From Platerodrilus igneus (Eukaryota > Arthropoda > Insecta > Coleoptera > Lycidae): a stretch of DNA of 64,000 nucleotides. The stretch covers positions 3,037,001-3,101,000 of the forward strand of contig JARFIW010000884.1 in NCBI GenBank assembly GCA_036346225.1. Reading direction: 5' to 3'. The notes below the pieces were generated by a model. The model did not search any database. It had not been told where the DNA came from and worked only from the letters and a program-made list of their open reading frames with translations. The position numbers were made by a program, and so were the translations under genes. Shown in pieces: positions 53,677-64,000 of the stretch; position 1 is the stretch's first letter; the number at the start of each line of letters is the position of its first letter.

Positions 53677-55814
53677 CTGTGATACCACCACAATCCGGGA
53701 ACTCCGCTTTTCGATTCGGGCCCCTTCTAATTGGATGTCAAGAATGCTGTGAATCCTACAAAAAGCTATTCATTACCTTAACTGTGTTGGTCCATTGACT
53801 TTCTTCTGTTCATCGCCTCGGCTGCTCCTCTAGTTAATAAACCTCCTCACTCCTTAAAAAAAACAAACACATTCCTACCACAAACATCAACGTTAACTCT
53901 ATTTACATCAATATTCACAATACATTAAAATTTCCAAATTAAAACTCCGCATAAATTTCAGTTTTAAAAAGAATTTCAAGATTAATTTTCTTATCATTTT
54001 AATGTGCATCCAGAATTAAAGTCCTTGTAGGATGCCTACTAATTAATATAACAATATATGCAGACCGGAGTCTGAGTACAAAGGGAGCATCTACCACCCC
54101 TTTACGTTAATTAACCAGATTCGTCTAATTGAGCTCAAAGACATACCCAAATTTTCATCATAATTCCAAACATCAATACTAAATACCCTTTCTACTTAAA
54201 CAAGCAAATTTCACCTTAAAATTAAGATTTTATTGTTAGTACAATTTCACTAATGTCCATTTAAAGTAAATCAATTATAAAGTTATTCAACACACACCAA
54301 AATGTCAAACAAAATAGTATAATTTACCTGAAGGTTACTGCCCTCGTAGCTTCAATGTACATCGTCCCTTTAGTTAATCACACCATTCCAACAGGATTAT
54401 ATTTACGGCTTCTAATTCTCAACGCTTTTAAAATTTTCTCCATCACCATTTATTTAAAGTTGTTTCTGGGCTTTTCCGGAACTCATCTGTGTATATCTGA
54501 CCCTGGTTTTGTGGATCCAGACACGTTTTGAACCATTTAATTATTAACACCCCCGAAAAATAACAAAGAAATTCATACTTCTTTCACCAATATACGCCAA
54601 AACTTCCTACTTTTGTGTATACATTTGTCGTTGTAAATTTTGCTAATTGGTACAGTGATACTAAATTTTATTACCTTGTATCTAAGTGCACTGAAGTACA
54701 TTCATGTTAGCACGTAAATAACAAACTATTTTGAATCACTAAAATATACGAGCAAACTTTAAATTATTTTATCAAACTAAAATGCACTGTTTAACATCTT
54801 GAATCAAGTCGCGGATGTAAGAGAGCTTGTTTATATTCCCCTGGGTATATATAGCCGTTAGCCTGTCTGTCGGTCGAGTCCTCAAAACGGTAATTCTAAA
54901 GAATTTCGCATGCTAGGTTCCCAGTCCGTAGCCTGTGCGTCGGTTTTTACGAATTTTGCACTCGCCAGTTGAAAATCTCAGAAATTCTCACACGGCACGC
55001 AAACATGTCCGAGAAAAACTAATTAATTTTGTACAGAAATTGTTGTTTCTACCTCTGATATTTGCATCCTATTTTCAACCAATTGTGACCCTCGTGACGT
55101 TGCTTAAATCACGCCTTTTACTATATGTGTCTTTGCTTGACGCATTTTCTCTTTCCTTTTCTAACCTGTTCGTATTGGTGCAAATTGATATTCCTTATTA
55201 TCGATTATTTCAGTCCATGTGGACTATCTGGGTTAAATAACCCCGTATCGCACCTTCCGTGAATATTAAGCCCCGGTTTCTCCAAGATTCTCTGAAACCA
55301 TTTGTTATCTACACAATTTTCGCCGTACGTGATATTTAAACTACGCAGGTGTTCAAAATAATATTAATTCTCAGAGATTTATTTTCTGGTATTATAATCT
55401 TGGATTTTCACAGACTTTTATGCTTATTATTAATAATGGTTTAATTAACTCCAATTAAAATTGACTTCTATCCTTTCATTTTAGCGAATACAAGTTAAAT
55501 ATTAATTATTATGTGTACACTTTGTTTTACTACCGGTTACTTAAAATAGGGTTAATTAATATAAATTTTGCACGTAATTTCCATTTGTTTCTTTCCTCGG
55601 AATAATTAAATTACACGCAGAGCTTTTAATACTGTTTCTTTTGATATAAAGCGTCTTATAAATAATTTAAATTTCTTAATTTTAATAAAACGAATGAATT
55701 TTTATGCTTCACGCTGTTATTTAATAACGCGTACCTTTTCCAAAAGCTTCTACACAGTGATTAAAATTATTTGATGTGATTATATAATTTTCTACCCTGG
55801 TCTAAATATGAGTA
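53676..55814 (-). repeat. 3' LTR of Gypsy E2
   Basis: Matches 58861-60910. The last 100 bp at the low-coordinate end differ and contain a 70-bp partial duplication (AGAATGCTGTGA occurs at 53671 and 53741). It starts, in element sense, TACTCATATTTAGACC. Confidence 0.85.
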
Positions 55815-55889
55815 TTTTCCCCCTATTTGAATACAAATAATCCCACTTATTTGAATGCAAATATAAAGCATTAGACAAAAAAATTACAA

Positions 55890-56350
55890 AAAATTGCCTA
55901 TCTCTCTACCCTTATCTATCTAACTTACCTACTTTGTCTCCAATCCAAAAAAAATATTTACACCTACCCTATATCCCTATCCTATTCCTAACTCTCACCT
56001 AATTTTATAAACTGAAATTATCCCTAACTTCATCCTACTTATCCATCTAATCCTATATACATCCTATATACCTATCCTATACTTAACTTTTACCTAATCT
56101 TCACTATACTTTACTTCCCCCTACCTAATCCTATATACCTATTCTACTCTTACTCTATTCCTAACTCTCCACTAATCTTATATGAAATATCTATACTTAA
56201 CCTATCTTATTTTCTTCCTACATTTACTCTTTATTCTCATCCTAAACCTATTTCTAATTATCTCCCATATTTATCCTATACCTAGCTTTATTTTCTATAA
56301 ACACTTACTTCTACTCTTCTATCTACACCTATTCTATCCCTATCCTATTT
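55890..56350. repeat. CTAT/CCTA-rich low-complexity tract in E2
   Basis: Irregular CCTATCTCTA and CCTATAC words replace the 3' part of pol. Same position as 23586-23940 in E1. Confidence 0.8.
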
Positions 56351-56351
56351 C

Positions 56352-57420
56352 TTATTTAAATCTGACTCTTTTCTTGATCCTCCAAGTCTTTCTTCTCACT
56401 ATCCTAATACTCTTCATCCCTATTTCTCCTCCTTTTATATCTATACTTATCATCCCTATTATCTCACATACAATAAACTCATCCCTATTATCCTGACTCT
56501 TAAATACTGCTTCTTCTTCAGTCCCTACACATGTCTGTTTCTTATTTATTCTTATTTCCTTTTCTGCCGACAAACCAAACGATACTACTTTAAAATTATC
56601 AATTTTTCCCTCTACGGAAACTCCTATGTACCTTCTAGAATTCTTATGTAATGGAATCCGCCAGAATGAATCCCTTAAATCTACTTTATTAAAAACAAAC
56701 TTGCCACTTAACCTCGTCAAAAATAATTCTGCCTTCACCTGCTCCCGATATGCTGCTGTTGCTTCTACCCCCACTAATTCTGCATGTTTTTGTACTGAAG
56801 TTTGAACCTCTACTATCCTATCCTCTGGACATCTTATTGTGTTGATCTGTTTACCTTCATCATCCTCTACCTCTACTACATTAATACTAAACCCCGTGTC
56901 ATCCTCTGTGACTTCATAACTGCCCTTCCATGGCACTACCCTCTCATTAATCCTTATTACCTTCCGTTCCATATCTATCAAAACCCCTAACTTCATCATA
57001 CAGTCAACACCTAAAATGCTCTGAAACTTCAGTCCAGGTACAATTACCAACTCCTGTTCACAGCTTAAACCTCCTATATCTATCCTAAGCACCACAACAC
57101 TATTTACTACAGAAAACCTTTTTTTTGTTTGGAGCTACTAAATGACTACGCTTTATAGGCATAATTCTATCACAAACCTTATCCCTAATTTTGCTAACGA
57201 ATTCCTCCGATATTAAACTCGCCTCTGCCCCTGTATCAAGTAATACTTCTACATTATTCTCAAAAATTTCTAAATTAATAATTGGCAAACATAATTTTTC
57301 CTCAGTTTCTGGCTCTACTTCCTCCTCAATTTTGAAAAATTCACGTGGATGTTCATATACATTTACACTGAAATCTAGTGGTCTGTCGCGTTCTAAAATC
57401 CTGTCCAGGTCTGTTTTCCC
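56352..57420 (-). pseudogene. Gypsy E2 protease and shortened reverse transcriptase
   Basis: The protease is recognisable by LLDTGAEASLI (near 57225-57260) with the downstream motif ILGVDCMMKLGVLIDME. A stop near 57100 separates the two. The following frame (57095-56352) continues PWKGSYEV, then an RT with two in-frame gaps relative to E1: about 26 residues are missing before TAAYREQV and about 40 after it. LSGKFVFNKVDLRDSFWRIPL follows. After VVSFGLS the palm catalytic motif and everything downstream in a normal pol are absent. The frame instead ends with FKSQDNRDEF and RKTWRIKKRVRFK, shared with E1. It cannot be an active polymerase. Confidence 0.75.
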
Positions 57421-57556
57421 TACTTGGTCCTGGTCTAGCCGTCACCTCAGCGTATGTCCTAGGCGTTTCCACTCGTTCCGTGTCTGTGTTAGCAGTCCCC
57501 TCATGTCCGGTGAACTATTCATTCTGGTAGGTCCCGGTCTCGGTGCAGGTCCCTTC

Positions 57557-58743
57557 CTAAACTATTACTTCGAACGTATGGTCGTCGCTGTTCCCAATTC
57601 TGTCGCTGGTATCCGTAACTATTCCCCCTTCTAGCATAGTTGTCCCGTCTATTGTCAAACCTAACTGTGTTGATCTGTCTTTCCCTGTTATCCGAGGTCG
57701 TCCACTACTTACGTCGTCGTACCTCTGCAGGTATTCTAGAAACATTTCTCTGTCCACTATGTTCTGTAGTGCTACGTGTTGTCTTATGTCTACCTCGAAG
57801 TGTCGTGATAAATATTTAATAATTTGTCGGTCCGTCAGTGGTGGGTTCAGTTGCTTTGCTATGCTATACTTGCGTATAGCATATTGCTCCTACTTCCTGA
57901 AAATTCTCCTTAAATTTCCTGTGATTAAGTCGTCTCGTACCTGGTCTTGTCTGTGGTCACTCCAGTAGTGCTTTAAAATTTGTTTTCAAAGTCCTGATAC
58001 GTGTCTATGTCCTGTCCTACTAAATTGTACCATGCTTCCGCATTGTCCTTTAATAAAGCCTTTATCGTATTCAGTTTAGTCTGTTCGTCAAATAAATTTC
58101 CCACTAGATTTCTTACGCTATTAATAAAAATTTGTGGATTTACCCTGTTATCGCCATAAAACTTCATGTGTTGGTCCAATGATACTCCACCTGTAGAAAA
58201 TCTGGGACCATCCCCCGTTAAATTTGACAAGTTGTATTTGATACCACTAACTTCACGTTCTACCCTGCCTAACTGATCCCTACATGCGTCCGTTACTTCA
58301 GTCATTTTTACATTAATCTCTTCTTCACAGAACATGCGTACTTCGGACTTTAAATGTCCCATTTCCTGTCGAAGACCTGTAATATCACGCTCATTTTTTT
58401 CAACTTCCCCCATCTTTACGGTAAGACTATTTTTAAATTCTGAAACTTCTTTATTCGTCTTATCTATTTTCTCACTTAGGGTTTCCCTAACTCCTGTTAA
58501 TGTCTCATTCATTCGGTCAAATTTTCGATTTGAGTCCTCTCTCACTCTATTCGATTCTTCCCTAGCTAATTGCATTTCCTCTAACATTCTCATCATTAAC
58601 TCATTTCCTGTTTCTCCTGATTCCGTCCTCGACTGATCTCTACTGCCTCCAGCTTCTTCCATTTTCGAAATTTTCTCACACAATGCACTATCGTCACTTC
58701 CAATTTCCACTCCTTGACTCCTTAACCACTCCTTTCTCTGCAT
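57557..58743 (-). pseudogene. Gypsy E2 gag with coiled coil
   Basis: The 256-aa frame from 58743 (MQRKEWLRSQGVEIGS) is rich in Glu, Lys and Arg with heptad-like spacing over residues about 45-165, predicting a long coiled coil. The capsid part follows (FYGDNRVNPQIFINSVRNL, then KALLKDNAEAWYNLVGQ) and continues after a break near 57970 as HRQDQVRDDLITGNL and YLSRHFEVDIRQHVALQNIV in shifted frames to about 57557. No CCHC knuckle was seen. Gag would form the particle. It is almost open, with few breaks. Confidence 0.7.
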
Positions 58744-58860
58744 ACGTTCAAATCACTCACACACACTCTAAAATACTCTCTCTCAGATCGCCAGTTTCCT
58801 GGAATAAAATCACAAAAATTTTATTTTGAACTCGAGCCTCACTTTTGGGTCGCCAAATTT

Positions 58861-60910
58861 GCTGTGATACCTTCTTGAATTACCTGGTCTGTTGATTTTC
58901 TTCTGTTAATCGCCTCGGCTGCTCCTCTAGATAGCTTTCAAATTTATAAACCTCCTCATTCATAAAAAAAAACAAACACATTCCTACCACAAACATCAAC
59001 GTTAACTCTATTTACATCAATATTCACAATACATTAAAATTTCCAAATTAAAACTCCGCATAAATTTCAGTTTTAAAAAGAATTTCAAGATTAATTTTCT
59101 TATCATTTTAATGTGCATCCAGAATTAAAGTCCTTGTAGGATGCCTACTAATTAATATAACAATATATGCAGACCGGAGTCTGAGTACAAAGGGAGCATC
59201 TACCACCCTTTACGTTAATTAACCAGATTCGTCTAATTGAGCTCAAAGACATACCCAAATTTTCATCATAATTCCAAACATCAATAATAAATACCCCTGT
59301 CAACTTAAACAAGCAAATTTCACCTTAAAATTAAGATTTTATTGTTAGTACAATTTCACTAATGTCCATTTAAAGTAAATCAATTATAAAGTTATTCAAC
59401 ACACACCAAAATGTCAAACAAAATAGTATAATTTACCTGAAGGTTACTGCCCTCGTAGCTTCAATGTACATCGTCCCTTTAGTTAATCACACCATTCCAA
59501 CAGGATTATATTTACGGCTTCTAATTCTCAACGCTTTTAAAATTTTCTCCATCACCATTTATTTAAAGTTGTTTCTGGGCTTTTCCGGAACTCATCTGTG
59601 TATATCTGACCCTGGTTTTGTGGAACCAGACACGTTTTGAACCATTTAATTATTAACACCCCGAAAAAACAAAGAAATTCATACTTCTTTCACCAATATA
59701 CGCCAAAACTGCCTACTTTTGTGTATACATTTGTCGTTGTAAATTTTGCTAATTGGTACAGTGATACTAAATTTTATTACCTTGTATCTAAGTGCACTGA
59801 AGTACATTCATGTTAGCACGTAAATAACAAACTATTTTGAATCACTAAAATATACGAGCAAACTTTAAATTATTTTATCAAACTAAAATGCACTGTTTAA
59901 CATCTTGAATCAAGTCGCGGATGTAAGAGGCTTGTTTATATTCCCTGGTATATATAGCCGTTAGCCTGTCTGTCGGTCGAGTCCTCAAAACGGGTAATTC
60001 TAAAATTTCGCACGCTAGGTTCCCAGTCCGTAGCCTGTGCGTGTTTTTACAATTTTGCACTCGCCAGTTGAAAATCTCAGAAATTCTCACACGGCACGCA
60101 AACATGTCGAGAAAACTAATTAATTTTGTACAGAAATTGTTGTTTCTACCTCTGATATTTGCATCCTATTTTCAACCAATTGTGACCCTCGTGACGTTGC
60201 TTAAATCACGCCTTTACTATATGTGTCTTTGCTTGACGCATTTTCTCTTTCCTTTTCTAACCTGTTCGTATTGGTGCAAATTGATATTCCTTATTATCGA
60301 TTATTTCAGTCCATGTGGACTATCTGGGTTAAATAACCCCGTATCGCACCTTCCCGTGAATATTAAGCCCCGGTTTCTCCAAGATTCTCTGAAACCATTT
60401 GTTATCTACACAATTTTCGCCGTACGTGATATTTAAACTACGCAGGTGTTCAAAATAATATTAATTCTCAGAGATTTATTTTCTGGTATTATAATCTTGG
60501 ATTTTCACAGACTTTTATGCTTATTATTAATAATGGTTTAATTAACTCAATTAAAATTGACTTCTATCCTTTCATTTTAGCGAATACAAGTTAAATATTA
60601 ATTATTATGTGTACACTTTGTTTTACTACCGGTTACTTAAAATAGGTTAATTAATATAAATTTTGCACGTAATTTCCATTTGTTTCTTTCCTCGGAATAA
60701 TTAAATTACACGCAGAGCTTTTTAATACTGTTTCTTTTGATATAAAGCGTCTTATAAATAATTTAAATTTCTTAATTTTAATAAAACGAATGAATTTTTA
60801 TGCTTCACGCTGTTATTTAATAACGCGTACCTTTTCCAAAAGCTTCTACACAGTGATTAAAATTATTTGATGTGATTATATAATTTTCTACCCTGGTCTA
60901 AATATGAGTA
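58861..60910 (-). repeat. 5' LTR of Gypsy E2
   Basis: 2.05 kb, ending in element sense GGTATCACAGC just before the primer-binding site. Small indels distinguish it from the 3' LTR. A TATA-like GTATATATAGCC near 59947-59958 reads on the plus strand. Confidence 0.85.
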
Positions 60911-60933
60911 ATATATATATATATAAATATTTT

Positions 60934-60984
<51 letters not shown>

Positions 60985-61080
60985 TGTCCAAGACCTTATA
61001 TTTTCCATCTTTCAATTACTAGCTCGATTTGAAATGATCATTTGGGCTTTGCAGAAAAGTCTATTTCATCTTATTCACTG

Positions 61081-61120
<40 letters not shown>
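60911..61120. repeat. (TA)n tracts with a short spacer
   Basis: TA-rich tract 60911-60981 (with a few interruptions) abuts the E2 5' LTR. A second TA run at 61082-61118 precedes the next LTR-like block. About 100 bp of unique DNA lie between. Confidence 0.9.
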
Positions 61121-61122
<2 letters not shown>

Positions 61123-63174
61123 TTGTGGATTCAAAGGGTTAAATCAGTGGGAAACAATAAAATTTTAACAACCTTGTATAGAGAAAAGAACAAATTATTT
61201 ACGCGCAAAATTTATTTAATTCATTTAGGGAGAACGGACAAGTATTGACGTATTTTATAATTAATAATTAAAATGTTAAAATTACATAAAGAAAAACAGT
61301 TTTAAAGCAAACAGAAGTTCAAGGATACGTATAATTAATTTAAATTTATTTTAATCCAACACGCATAAGCATGAGAGAACGCACTTAGGCAAGAAAATCA
61401 ATAATTCCAAGGCAAAAGTAGTCGTTGTAACAAGCAAACGTTAGTTTTATATGATACGAAGAAATATAAAGTCTAGGAATTGTTATGCTAAACGGTCGAT
61501 AATTAACAAACACCTGCGTTTTAAAAAGGTTACGTTCGATGAACTACAGCTTGTGTTAAGATAGGACTTCATAGAAATATTTTCAACTGTCAATTTGGTT
61601 TAAACAACAAGGCTAACAAACATCTTAAAGAGCAAGGGAAATGCACGATCGCTTATGTACTACAGATAGAGACAGGTATAAAAGCGTTGGGATTGAAAAG
61701 GCAGGTAAATGTATACACGTGGAGTGGAGATGAGTGTCATCAATATCGATTTTCTATAACTCAAGTGGGGTTTTAAACGAGACAGCAGACATGCATAAGA
61801 CAGAGATAAACATAGTTTAGGCGGGATTTGTGACGACAGAGAATTTTATCATTGGTTAAAAACAGACAGTTTTCCAAACGTACACACGCGACGGTTGAAA
61901 CTCATTCGGAGAGACGGCACGTAGACTGGAGCGAATTTGACGAATTTCGAGACGGTTATATTAAAAATTTTGGGAAATAGATTTGAAAATAAGCTTTTCG
62001 CTTGAAGAGCGTCCATGAGGGGTTTGTTGAAAGCATATAAATATTCAACCGGGGTTATTGAGGTTTTCTCGTCTTTTCTACGTTTCTATGTTACTTTATT
62101 ACGATAAAATACTGAATGCTAACCACCATAACAGTAAAGCTTGCTGTGAGTATTTGTGTGTGAATACATTACCGTAAATAGAGTAGTTGAAAGTGTAAAA
62201 CAGTAGTAGCCGACATCAAATTAGTGACGTAAAGTACGAGTAGTGCATTTTAAATTAATAAAAGTCCGGCTACTACAATACAAAGCACGAAGATCAATAA
62301 ATGGGCGCATGATATATGGCATGGTACTATGAGACGAGGCGCTTGGTTCGCAGAGGTGGGAGATGGTCGATACTTGTGAATCCGCTAAATAGCACGGTGA
62401 ATGGAAACGAAGCCGAGGTATTCTGGAAATCATCTTCGAATGAAAGGGAGCCTGAAGGATTCTCCAGGTAACTTATTTAAAATTTCTGTTGTTTGATAAA
62501 CATTTGTGAAATATTGTGCTGTGTTGTTGACTTTTGGGGAATATTTATGATTGTAGAACTTATTGAAAAAGATACATGTACAGGACAATTTATTGAGGTT
62601 AAATATTGAAAAGGAGTGTATATAAAACATTTAAAATTTTATTCAGGATATAAATTAAATTGTAAAGGGTATACGGGTCTGTTAATTTTGTTTTAATTTA
62701 TGCAAGGTGTAAGAGGCATATACTAACTAAACTGGGTTATTATGAGCTCACCATACTCCAGTGTGCAGTCAATTTAGGGTAACATGTGGGGCCCATCACC
62801 TCATCTCACTGAATTTATTTGAAAATAATTAGAAAAATCAAGGACTTTAAAAACATACCTTTTTTTATAATTAGTGTATCAAACTGTTTTTAACTCATGT
62901 GAAGATAATTTATTTGTTAATAGCTGTAAATAAAGGTTGTATGATTGTTGTATTATTTGATGATTTTATTGAATGGTGTGCGAGTGTGAAAGAGGAATGG
63001 TTGTAAATTTAGATATTCGAGAAGAGGCACAACTGAGCTAGCCAGGGAAGCTGAATGAGTTTGCAGGCGAATTGAAATAGGTTAAAGAAATTAATTTTTT
63101 AAAATATTTAAATTTTGAAAACTATATGTTGACCCTGGTGAAGCTTTGAATTGAAGTATCGGAGGTTCTACGGC
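61121..63174 (+). repeat. Probable solo LTR, distant relative of E elements
   Basis: A 2.05-kb block without long ORFs lies exactly between two (TA)n tracts and ends ...CGGC. In order it shares words with the E2 and solo LTRs: ACGCGCAAAATTTAT near 61201, AACACCTGCGTTTTAAA near 61509, a GGCGGGATTTG block near 61821, a promoter-like stretch near 62030, and a GGCACAACTGAGCTAGCC stretch near the end. Similarity is weak, so this is a subfamily call by architecture. Confidence 0.45.
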
Positions 63175-63178
63175 AATA

Positions 63179-63179
<1 letters not shown>

Positions 63180-63225
<46 letters not shown>
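63180..63225. repeat. (TA)n tract right of the probable solo LTR
   Basis: TA run of about 43 bp a few bases after the LTR-like block ends. Confidence 0.95.
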
Positions 63226-64000
63226 CTATACTATTCATGAATTTTCTTGCCCCTACTTTGGGTTGTTATTTTTATTACTATGAACTGGTATTCTTGATCC
63301 CCTTCGTTGTGCGCCTTATTAAGTTTCTACGTACTCTAAATTATTGGACCACCATTTTAATATTCACTATAAATTGTATTTATCTCCTCCGCCGGCTGTC
63401 TTCTTAATATTGCTATCAACTGGACTTTATCTTTAAACAACTTTATCTACCAATGGCAAAATTCGATACGTTACCGCCTTGCGGGTTATCAATTTCCTAT
63501 TCAACTTGTGGCTCCGCCTTTGTACTATTTAAATCTTATGACCTCGGCTAGCATTTATTTGGAATTATAAAATTCAGTAAATTTCGATTTTATATAATGA
63601 AACCAATATGTTATGTACAGCTTTTGAAATTATTTGTAATACATTTTTAAATCAGTTAACCTTATAAATTTCATTTATTAACAACCATCTAGTATGTACT
63701 CAAAAACCCAAAGTCACCAAAAAAAACTTATTATCTTTGCCAACAAAGTGTAGAATATTCTAAACCTGTTATCATATTACTCATTCTATACGCATGCAAC
63801 CTCTTTTGTTGACTTTTTCACAAGCATATCATATTTAGCAAATTCAAAATAAAATAAAAATTTATATAGAAAAACAAATGTCTTATAACTAAAAATCTGA
63901 CCTGGTTTTATTTTTTTTCACATCGACGCTTCCAATTAAAATGATCTTCCCAATTCTGGATTCCATTCTAATTATTGCCATTACGCTATGGACCACCATT
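63226..64000. other. AT-rich right end, no recognised gene
   Basis: No ORF or RNA feature. TGGACCACCATT occurs at 63348-63359 and again at the window end (63989-64000), so another repeat copy may start there. Confidence 0.4.

Larger units (their letters stand above)
53676..60910 (-). mobile_element. Gypsy E2: long-LTR retrotransposon without RNase H and integrase
   Basis: Two direct repeats of about 2.05-2.14 kb (53676-55814 and 58861-60910) are nearly identical over most of their length and enclose a 3.05-kb interior. On the minus strand it reads as follows: 5' LTR, primer-binding site TTGGCGACCCAAAAG (about 58845-58859), gag (58743-57557), protease and a shortened RT (about 57420-56350), CTAT-rich tract (56350-55890), polypurine tract ATAGGGGGAAAA (about 55815-55826), 3' LTR. 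(TA)n tracts lie at both outer sides. LTR similarity suggests a young insertion, although the coding part cannot support its own copying. Confidence 0.85.

Noticed and set aside
54935..55240. 101-aa ORF in the E2 LTR (also 60041-60436)
   Set aside because: Open frame inside an LTR with frame differences between the two LTRs. No domain, and not conserved in the solo LTR.
62221..62630. Minus-strand ORFs of 66-70 aa near 62.2-62.6 kb
   Set aside because: Short, without domain, within the probable solo LTR.
1..64000. CRISPR array, bacterial operons or tRNA/rRNA genes
   Set aside because: The tandem repeats found lack regular short repeats with unique spacers. No tRNA cloverleaf or rRNA segment was recognised, and the window is clearly eukaryotic.

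Overview
The window reads as AT-rich insect (arthropod) nuclear DNA. The evidence is the repeat repertoire: Ty3/Gypsy elements, an R1-clade LINE, a Jockey-type LINE, a Penelope-like element with a GIY-YIG endonuclease and a DD41D mariner relative, together with single-exon secreted LRR genes and many long (TA)n tracts. There are no bacterial operons, tRNAs, rRNAs or CRISPR arrays. I cannot name the species or order.

Layout. 0.58-6.76 kb: an almost complete but internally deleted Gypsy element (family A, + strand) with paired LTRs and a 4-bp target duplication. 7.2-18.0 kb: a Gypsy gag/pol relic (B, +) split by about 9.4 kb of inserted DNA that carries an R1-clade LINE (-). It meets a third Gypsy RT fragment (D, -) head-on at about 18.02 kb. 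21.4-28.6 kb: a 3' LTR plus truncated pol of a long-LTR Gypsy (E1, -), a Penelope-like end, a related solo LTR (+) carrying a long foldback palindrome, and a Penelope GIY-YIG tail. 29.07-29.9 kb: an LTR related to family A. 30.46-32.15 kb: an intact secreted LRR gene. 34.36-35.67 kb: a mariner-like DD41D transposon with 30-bp TIRs. 36.1-37.3 kb: an unidentified decayed coding region. 38.5-39.5 kb: a Jockey-type LINE fragment. 40.3-47.55 kb: a second family-A Gypsy (A2, -). 48.41-50.1 kb: a second copy of the LRR gene with a 1-bp frameshift. 50.15-51.8 kb: a minisatellite and GC-rich inverted arrays. 52.2-53.3 kb: a decayed ubiquitin-specific-protease-like gene (-). 53.68-60.91 kb: E2, a Gypsy element with about 2.1-kb LTRs (-). 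61.1-63.2 kb: a probable solo LTR.

The only gene that looks intact and cellular is the LRR gene at 30666-31850. Everything else that codes is transposon-derived or broken. The two LRR copies are 1.7-kb DNA-level duplicates about 18 kb apart, with transposons filling the space between them.

The strongest unexplained patterns are as follows. Long LTRs of several diverged Gypsy subfamilies all abut (TA)n tracts, suggesting target preference. E1 and E2 appear to share the same loss of the RT catalytic core, RNase H and integrase, suggesting a propagated non-autonomous lineage. A USP-like protease relic lies beside GC-rich inverted arrays. A decayed cysteine-rich coding region of unknown origin lies at 36-37 kb. 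I found no convincing new multi-gene system. All homology calls come from reading motifs by eye, without database searches.
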